The notes under the pieces were generated by a model. It was given only the letters and a program-made list of their open reading frames with translations, did no database searches and was not told the DNA's origin. Positions 33,963-37,655 of a DNA stretch of 37,655 bases are shown one piece after another (within the stretch, counting starts at the first letter, position 1; every line of letters begins with the position of its first letter). The DNA lies in contig JAFRDO010000001.1 of assembly GCA_017403825.1 (NCBI GenBank), positions 1 to 37,655 of the forward strand, in the 5' to 3' direction. The DNA is from Kiritimatiellia bacterium (lineage in GTDB: Bacteria > Verrucomicrobiota > Kiritimatiellia > RFP12 > UBA1067). A program made the translations under genes and the position numbers.

Positions 33963-34625
33963 ATGACAGCAAGGGACATTCCAGCAGTAAACCGGGCGCT
34001 GAAGAAGGAATTCAAGGCACACTCCGCGCCTATCATCGAACTCATTGAGGCCCAGACGCACGACCCGTTCTGCGTTCTCGTCGGGACGATACTGTCCGCC
34101 CGCACCAAGGACGCCTGCACCGCCGCCGCCGTAAAGCGGCTTTTCGCGGCGGGCGGCAACACGCCAGAGGGACTTGAGCGGCTTTCGGTTCCGCAGATCG
34201 AGAAGCTCGTCTATCCCGTGGGCTTCTACCGCGACAAGGCACGTCACCTCAAGGCACTTCCACGAGTCCTTCGCGAGAGGTTCAGCGGCGTCCTGCCGCA
34301 CACGGTGGAGGAGCTCTGCGAACTGCCGGGCGTCGGACGCAAGACGGCGAACCTGACCGTTGCCGTCGGCTTTGACCTCCCGGCGATCTGCGTCGACGTG
34401 CACGTCCACCGCATCTGCAACTGGCTGGAGCTGGTAAAGACGAAGAAGCCTGTGGAAACTGAGATGAAGCTGCGCGAGATACTGCCGGTCCGGTACTGGA
34501 AGACGTGGAACAGCCATCTCGTGAGCTTCGGGCAGACGCGCTGCGATCCCGTGCGCCCGAAATGCGCAGGCTGCCCTATCGCGGCATACTGCCATAGCCC
34601 GAAGAAGAAGGCCCAGACCGCCTAG
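33963..34625 (+). CDS. nth: Endonuclease III (DNA glycosylase/AP lyase)
   Basis: A 220-residue HhH-GPD base-excision repair enzyme for oxidised pyrimidines. The helix-hairpin-helix is ELPGVGRKTANLTV, with the catalytic Lys in GRKTA; the catalytic Asp is in CVDVHVHRICN. The C-terminus has the exact Nth iron-sulfur spacing C-x6-C-x2-C-x5-C (CDPVRPKCAGCPIAAYC). The size is normal. Its promoter is directly at the start codon, which suggests a leaderless message. Its stop codon lies in the palindrome CTAG that also supplies the stop of the convergent glutamate 5-kinase gene. Confidence 0.95.
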   Translation: MTARDIPAVNRALKKEFKAHSAPIIELIEAQTHDPFCVLVGTILSARTKDACTAAAVKRLFAAGGNTPEGLERLSVPQIEKLVYPVGFYRDKARHLKALPRVLRERFSGVLPHTVEELCELPGVGRKTANLTVAVGFDLPAICVDVHVHRICNWLELVKTKKPVETEMKLREILPVRYWKTWNSHLVSFGQTRCDPVRPKCAGCPIAAYCHSPKKKAQTA

Positions 34626-35380
34626 AGAGCGCTGCCAGGGAAGAACGTTCCGACCGACTTGCCGCCGAGGAGCGGCGCAAGGACGGACTTGCGTCCGTTA
34701 GCGATGTACGTGTCGATGCCAGCGGCAACGGCGGCCTTGACCGCCCTGAGCTTCGAATCCATGCCGCCCTTGGAAAGGCTGCCCTTCTCGCCGGTGCGGA
34801 CAAGCCGCCCGACGCTGCGCAGCCGCGTGACGACGGGAATGCGGCGCCCCTGCGCGTCCAGAAAGCCGTCGACAGTCGTCAGCAGCACCAGCACGTCGGC
34901 CTTCACCAGCTTCGCTATCAGGAAGCTCAGCCAGTCGTTGTCGCCGAACGTCTGGCCCTTCAGCTCCTCGTCGGCCACTACGTCGTTCTCGTTGATGATC
35001 GGCACGATGCCGGCGCGGACAAGATGGTCCAGCGACTTCCTGACGTTCTGGCTGCGCCGCCGGTTCTCGAAGTCGTCGTGCGTGAGAAGGACCTGCCCTA
35101 TCTTGACGCCATGCACCTCGAACAGCTTCTCGTACTCGCTTATGAACCGGGCCTGCCCGACCGCCGCGCACATCTGCACGTCGTTCACGTCCGCCGGACG
35201 CGCCCTCAGCCCGAGCGCCTCCACGCCGGCCGCCACCGCTCCGGACGACACGAAGAACACGTCGTGCCCCGCCTTACGCAACGCGCAGAGCTGGGCGACG
35301 AGCCGACGGAGAGCCGGGTAGTCCGGACGGCCGGACTTCGCGGCGATTGCATGGGTTCCTACCTTGACGACGATTCGCAT
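34622..35380 (-). CDS. proB: Glutamate 5-kinase without a PUA domain
   Basis: A 252-residue amino-acid kinase that makes glutamyl 5-phosphate in proline synthesis. Seen are VVKVGTHAI at the start, VSSGAVAAG, MCAAVGQ, GIVPIINENDVVA, FGDNDWLSFLIAKLVKADVL (split motif), LLTTVDG and KGGMDSKLRA, ending at GTFFPG. The E. coli enzyme has about 115 further residues forming a PUA domain, which is absent here; short forms are known in several phyla. No proA lies in the window. The gene ends in a shared CTAG with nth. Upstream is the tRNA fragment and the end of the integrated element, so its original promoter may have been displaced. Confidence 0.93.
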   Translation of the reverse strand: MRIVVKVGTHAIAAKSGRPDYPALRRLVAQLCALRKAGHDVFFVSSGAVAAGVEALGLRARPADVNDVQMCAAVGQARFISEYEKLFEVHGVKIGQVLLTHDDFENRRRSQNVRKSLDHLVRAGIVPIINENDVVADEELKGQTFGDNDWLSFLIAKLVKADVLVLLTTVDGFLDAQGRRIPVVTRLRSVGRLVRTGEKGSLSKGGMDSKLRAVKAAVAAGIDTYIANGRKSVLAPLLGGKSVGTFFPGSAL

Positions 35381-35403
35381 GGTGAAAGCAAGGGACGGCT
35401 GCT

Positions 35404-35437
35404 TGGTGGGCTATAGTGGATTCGGACCACTGACCTC
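35404..35437 (-). pseudogene. 3' fragment of a tRNA gene, the likely attachment (att) site
   Basis: On the minus strand this reads as the 3' part of a tRNA: variable loop AGGTC, a perfect T-stem AGTGG/CCACT around the loop TCCGAAT, acceptor strand ATAGCCC, A and CCA. The matching 5' acceptor strand GGGCTAT and a D-arm are not found upstream, so it is only a fragment. The end resembles tRNA-Ile(GAU). The T-loop has C where the invariant U55 should be, as expected of a non-functional copy. Integrases commonly use such tRNA 3' ends, and a tyrosine recombinase gene starts 200 bp away. Confidence 0.6.
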
Positions 35438-35471
35438 TTCCATGTCAAAGGAACCTTTGGACCGCATGGAA
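35438..35471. repeat. Imperfect inverted repeat beside the att site
   Basis: TTCCATG at 35438-35444 pairs with CATGGAA at 35465-35471, and CAAAGG at 35446-35451 pairs with CCTTTG at 35454-35459 inside it. It begins directly after the tRNA-like sequence. It could be a recombinase core-binding site or a hairpin in the RNA; there is no T-run for a terminator. Confidence 0.5.
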
Positions 35472-35543
35472 CAAGGGCTTTCGTGGGCCGAACCACTTTT
35501 CGGGCGTACTATTGAGTTATGTCTTGCTTGTTTCATGGCTTTA

Positions 35544-35552
35544 ATTATATCA
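35544..35552 (-). promoter_or_regulatory. -10 promoter element TGATATAAT facing proB
   Basis: TGATATAAT on the minus strand inside the element end, pointing at the tRNA fragment and proB 164 nt away. It may be an element-borne promoter that keeps proB expressed after integration. Confidence 0.4.
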
Positions 35553-35639
35553 CTTCGTCCCTCGTAAGCGCAAGCGCGAAGTCAACTTAAAGTTCCAGGC
35601 ACGGATTCCTCTCAGGGAGACATATAGGAGACGCACATC

Positions 35640-37262
35640 ATGGGCATTAGAATTATCAGGAAAGGCAAGACACACCGCAGGTGGTGGTACGGCGAGTATC
35701 GGGACAGCGGGAAACTCCGCCGCATTAAGTTGAACGTGCGGGTGTCCGGCAAGCCGCCATCCACATTTTCTACGAAGGACGAGGGCGACAGGCTCTTTGA
35801 GGTTAGCAAGGCAAAGGCTCAGAAGGCCTTCGAAGACTTTATGCTTTCGCGCCAGCAGAAGGGAAATGCGGAAGGCCTCTTGGAATCGCTTATCGAGGCG
35901 AAGACTGGCGAGAAGGTTTCATACACAAGGCTTGACGCGCTCGCCGAACTCTGGAACGGGCTTGCGCGGACACGGGAACTGACGGAAGGACGGAAACGGA
36001 ACAACGCCTTTGTCATAAACGACTTCGCCAAGTTCTGCGGGCGCGAGTGCCTTTATCAGGTGACGGCTGGCGACGTCATAGACTATTTTAACGCCATAAG
36101 GAAGAAGCTCGCATGGTCCAGCGTCAAGAGCCGCATGAGCTTGCTGTCTGGAGCGTTCGCCAGATTCCTTCCTTATGGATGCGCCAACCCGTTCAAGCGG
36201 CTGTTGAAGCGCGATACGACAGAGGATGCGGCAGTCATCCACCGGGTACCGTTGACCAACGAGCAGATAGGGAAGGTACGCGAACTTGCAAGGCGCAACG
36301 AAATGCTATACGGCCTTTTCGTCTGTGGTCTCTGCACAGGAGCACGTCTGAAAGACATCTGCTTCATGCGCAAGGACAACGTGGACCTCAAAGAAGGTTT
36401 CGTTTCGTTCGTAGCTTCCAAGACGGGTACGAGATGCGAATTGCCGCTGTTCGATGAGTTCAGGGCGGTGTCCGAAGGCATCATACACTCGTCAGACCCG
36501 ACAGAGCCGCTGCTGTTCCCGGAAGCGGCTGCGATGTACAGGCATAACCGCAGCGGTCTTGTCCGCATGGGCAAGATGCTGTTTGCAGAGGCCTTGTTCG
36601 CCGATTCCATTTCAGATTCGAATAAGACCTTGATTGTCAACGGCTCGCCAGTCCCGCCAAAAACACACGAAGAGGTCTTTGCCATCATAGAGGCTCAGAA
36701 CTTCGCCGCAGAGAAGACCAAGCGCATGAAGAAGGTGTACGAGCTGTACGCCATGAATGGGAAATCCTACCGTGCCATCCTTTCTGAGACTGGGATACCC
36801 AAAGGTACCGTCTGCGGGTACCTGACGGAACTGGAAGGACTGACCGGAGACAAGATTATTCGTTTTGAAAAAGGCAGGTCGAAGAGACGCGCCTTGCTAT
36901 CCAAGACCCGCATCGTAAGGCAGTCCACCAACCGTGCCGTCTCTGCCTATGGTTGGTCTTGCTTGCGTCCGACGTTTTGCTTGGCAGCTATTGAAAACGG
37001 CATAAGCCCGAAGCAAATCATGTTGGCCGTAGGGCACAAGCAGTATTCCACGACCTTGACCTTCTACGACAACCCTACGAGAGAACATCAAAAGCAAATG
37101 TGGCTCAAAAAGGCCTCCGCCAAGACGCGCGACCAATCGCTTGGAAGCGAGGCTGCTATCGCATTGCTTTCGAAGTTGGAGCCAAACCAACTAGCCGTAG
37201 TAATGCAAAGGCTACGGACGATGCTGACGGACAACGGCGAAGTTGTCCCTGCTGCCGTCTAG
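35640..37262 (+). CDS. Tyrosine recombinase (integrase) with an internal HTH insertion
   Basis: A 540-residue site-specific recombinase. An N-terminal arm-binding-like region (1-60) and core-binding helices (about 95-190) precede the catalytic domain: box I Arg236 in GLCTGARLKDI, Lys261 in ASKTG, Arg443 in GWSCLRPTF, His466 in VGHKQYSTT and nucleophile Tyr476 in LTFYDN. The usual His of HxxR (as in GWHSLR) is Ser440 here. Between Lys261 and Arg443 are about 180 residues instead of the usual 60-80, and this stretch contains an HTH-like segment (KKVYELYAMNGKSYRAILSE, then TGIPKGTVCGYLTELE, about 364-399). The ATG at 35640 has AGGAG 9 nt upstream. Its place beside the att site indicates it integrates the element. 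Confidence 0.85.
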   Translation: MGIRIIRKGKTHRRWWYGEYRDSGKLRRIKLNVRVSGKPPSTFSTKDEGDRLFEVSKAKAQKAFEDFMLSRQQKGNAEGLLESLIEAKTGEKVSYTRLDALAELWNGLARTRELTEGRKRNNAFVINDFAKFCGRECLYQVTAGDVIDYFNAIRKKLAWSSVKSRMSLLSGAFARFLPYGCANPFKRLLKRDTTEDAAVIHRVPLTNEQIGKVRELARRNEMLYGLFVCGLCTGARLKDICFMRKDNVDLKEGFVSFVASKTGTRCELPLFDEFRAVSEGIIHSSDPTEPLLFPEAAAMYRHNRSGLVRMGKMLFAEALFADSISDSNKTLIVNGSPVPPKTHEEVFAIIEAQNFAAEKTKRMKKVYELYAMNGKSYRAILSETGIPKGTVCGYLTELEGLTGDKIIRFEKGRSKRRALLSKTRIVRQSTNRAVSAYGWSCLRPTFCLAAIENGISPKQIMLAVGHKQYSTTLTFYDNPTREHQKQMWLKKASAKTRDQSLGSEAAIALLSKLEPNQLAVVMQRLRTMLTDNGEVVPAAV

Positions 37263-37450
37263 GTCGAACGTCCACCCCGAGAAGACTGATGCTTGCTCGA
37301 CGAACAAGAGAAAAATCTTAAAATATCACTTGCGTTTACCGGCGGTTTGTGCTTTCAATATATAGAGGGACGCATCTCGCAATCCAGCACCCCACGTCCC
37401 CTTAGGCGACGTTGACCGTTGCTGGCGATTTAGTGCAATCAGAGCTCCGT

Positions 37451-37655
37451 CTACAGGAACGCGGGAACTACCTCGGCAACCGCTCCCGTGTCATCTACGT
37501 CAACGAAGAAGACGAGAGTGCGCACATACTTTAGCGTCGGCTCTATTATGTCCGCATAGAGCGTATAGGTCGTGATGCCGTCCTCCGTAGCCTTGTCGGC
37601 GACGAGCAGCGGAAGGGAGACGGCGGAAAGTTTCTTGCCGTTCACCGTGCCGGAC
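37451..37655 (-). CDS. C-terminal end of an unknown protein in the element
   Basis: The minus-strand frame is open from the window edge to a TAG at 37451, giving at least 67 residues (ending VDVDDTGAVAEVVPAFL). A GTG at 37645 is probably internal, because the frame continues upstream as SGT-V and the sequence NGKKLSAVSLPLLV has no start context. The composition is beta-rich and acidic. I do not recognise the family. It converges on the recombinase gene, leaving a 188-nt spacer in which I see no clear terminator or other gene. Confidence 0.5.
   Translation of the reverse strand, partial: SGTVNGKKLSAVSLPLLVADKATEDGITTYTLYADIIEPTLKYVRTLVFFVDVDDTGAVAEVVPAFL

Larger units (their letters stand above)
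35404..37655. mobile_element. Left end of an integrated mobile element (continues past the window)
   Basis: The tRNA 3' fragment, an adjacent inverted repeat and a tyrosine recombinase next to the boundary are the usual arrangement at one end of an integrative element. By eye the base composition from about 35,480 is lower in GC than the chromosome to the left. By the usual geometry an intact tRNA on the minus strand should be found at the far right end. Only the recombinase and the tail of one unknown gene are visible, so the type of element is undetermined. Confidence 0.6.

Noticed and set aside
35404..35470. A complete tRNA gene with anticodon GAC
   Set aside because: A loop TTGACAT exists, but the stem around it does not pair as a 5-bp anticodon stem and no 5' acceptor strand or D-arm matches. 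Only the 3' part looks like a tRNA.
37263..37450. A terminator or small gene after the recombinase
   Set aside because: A short CTTG/CAAG stem exists near 37290 but is weak and lacks a proper T-run; no open frame of note is present.
1..37655. CRISPR arrays or insertion sequences
   Set aside because: No regularly spaced repeats and no transposase-like proteins were found.

Overview
The window is about 60% GC and dense with genes, most of them on the minus strand. It looks like a chromosome segment from an uncultured gut or rumen bacterium of the Kiritimatiellota/Lentisphaerota (PVC) type. That assignment is an inference. It rests on the many secreted glycosidase-like proteins (two GH123/DUF4091 proteins, a GH10-like protein, a LamG protein, two sialidase-type proteins), a TonB receptor indicating an outer membrane, and a GntR/LacI-type regulator. 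No rRNA or other phylogenetic marker was available to confirm it.

Layout. (1) 1-1230: the end of a restriction/defence-like locus, with a DUF1016 nuclease (cut by the window edge) preceded by a methyltransferase-like 'subunit M' protein. (2) 1258-2610: a FAD-dependent oxidoreductase. (3) 2705-10011: a vitamin B12/methionine block. A cobalamin riboswitch heads a BtuB-like TonB receptor, which is translationally coupled to a flippase. Diverging from it is an operon of metF, a stand-alone MetH activation domain, and a MetH that lacks that domain. (4) 10005-12616: an aminotransferase and a GH123-like secreted protein. (5) 12740-22738: a glycan-degradation cluster (GHL10-like, GH123/DUF4091, triple LamG, sialidase+GH39-like fusion lipoprotein) next to a GntR/LacI-type regulator, with a candidate operator over the lead promoter. 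(6) 22768-28070: flavodiiron protein, ThiC, a ROK-like kinase with a Cys-rich N-terminus, and TrpB2. (7) 28243-33820: a probable sialic-acid operon (RpiB-GlyA fusion, N-acetylneuraminate lyase, sialidase-like protein, sodium/solute symporter). (8) 33963-35380: endonuclease III and a short glutamate 5-kinase, convergent. (9) 35404-37655: the left end of an integrated element, with a tRNA 3'-end fragment as the att site, an inverted repeat, an unusual 540-residue tyrosine recombinase and the end of an unknown gene.

How the parts fit: the host-glycan genes would release and import sialic acid and other amino sugars. The B12 block scavenges corrinoid for a B12-dependent methionine synthase, and GlyA supplies one-carbon units to folate, which MetF then reduces for MetH. 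The spacers before many lead genes share one extended -10 sequence, TGGTATAAT or a near match, which allows operons to be called with some confidence. The most unusual items are the recombinase with an apparent helix-turn-helix inserted between its catalytic boxes, the tRNA-fragment att site, the RpiB-GlyA fusion, and the sialidase+GH39-like fusion. Nothing here is a clearly new system on sequence alone.
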